From an uncultured Bacteroides sp. (lineage in GTDB: Bacteria > Bacteroidota > Bacteroidia > Bacteroidales > Bacteroidaceae), in the NCBI GenBank assembly GCA_947574505.1, contig CANPJW010000031.1, positions 1-32,728 of the forward strand: a DNA stretch of 32,728 nt. Direction: 5' to 3'. This document shows, piece by piece, positions 32,701 to 32,728 of this stretch. Every line of letters begins with the position of its first letter. Position 1 is the first letter of the stretch. Made by a program: the position numbers and the translations under genes. The notes below the pieces were generated by a model that saw only the letters and a program-made list of their open reading frames with translations, had not been told where the DNA came from and did no database searches.

Positions 32701-32728
32701 GTTCCAAAATAAGGATGCCTGATTTTCA

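Noticed and set aside
1..32728. CRISPR arrays, tRNA/rRNA genes, insertion sequences, invertible promoters, attachment sites
   Set aside because: No regularly spaced repeats, tRNA-like cloverleaf, transposase or integrase gene, or long inverted repeat pair flanking a promoter was seen on reading both strands.

Overview
The window looks like chromosomal DNA of a gut Bacteroides (or close Bacteroidales) species. Evidence: a susC/susD polysaccharide utilization locus (PUL) with ECF sigma/FecR control, BACON and DUF3244-type proteins, lipoproteins with short 'SC' lipoboxes, AT-rich start regions with little Shine-Dalgarno, and several promoters matching the Bacteroides -7 element TAnnTTTG. I see no rRNA, tRNA, CRISPR array, transposase or phage gene. 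Coding density is high; the longest gap between genes is about 270 bases (15224-15494). LAYOUT. (1) 41-2888, minus strand: a membrane TPR/coiled-coil/HTH regulator-like protein, a small exported DUF3244-type protein, and a short, apparently C-terminally truncated radical SAM protein. (2) 2998-7562, minus strand: core genes dnaE, trxA and a small acidic conserved hypothetical, closed by an intrinsic terminator at 2923-2957. (3) 7724-9486, plus strand: psd and pssA (phosphatidylethanolamine synthesis) and a DUF4834-like membrane protein preceded by a sigma-54-like promoter. (4) 9504-11846: tadA and a small RHH-like protein (minus), then yraN, an MmcQ/YjbR protein and a biotin-protein ligase (plus). 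(5) 11914-13218: a BACON + M43-type metalloprotease lipoprotein. (6) 13427 to the right edge, plus strand: a PUL reading ECF sigma - FecR anti-sigma - GH127/GH43 fusion - SusC (with STN signalling domain) - SusD - GH28-type beta-helix lipoprotein - chimeric surface glycan-binding lipoprotein - GH78 - GH3 - GH37-like (cut at the window edge). HOW THE PUL WORKS (inference from families). SusC/D and the lipoprotein at 25233 would bind and import a plant oligosaccharide. GH127, GH43, GH78, GH3 and the GH28-like enzyme would remove L-arabinose, L-rhamnose and other sugars. Ligand-loaded SusC would signal through its STN domain to FecR, which would free the ECF sigma factor to transcribe the locus. 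The enzyme set suggests an arabinose- and rhamnose-bearing glycan such as pectin (RG-I) side chains or arabinogalactan protein. MOST UNUSUAL POINTS. The fecR tail plus the leader that precedes susC is present twice, on both sides of the GH127-GH43 gene, and each copy keeps a hairpin of the same shape although its bases have diverged. Strong hairpins without U-tracts sit in three intergenic gaps of the PUL. The GH28-like enzyme keeps its Asp triad but lacks the usual GHG and RIK motifs. The sugar-binding lipoprotein joins a fimbrillin-like half to SusE-like repeats.
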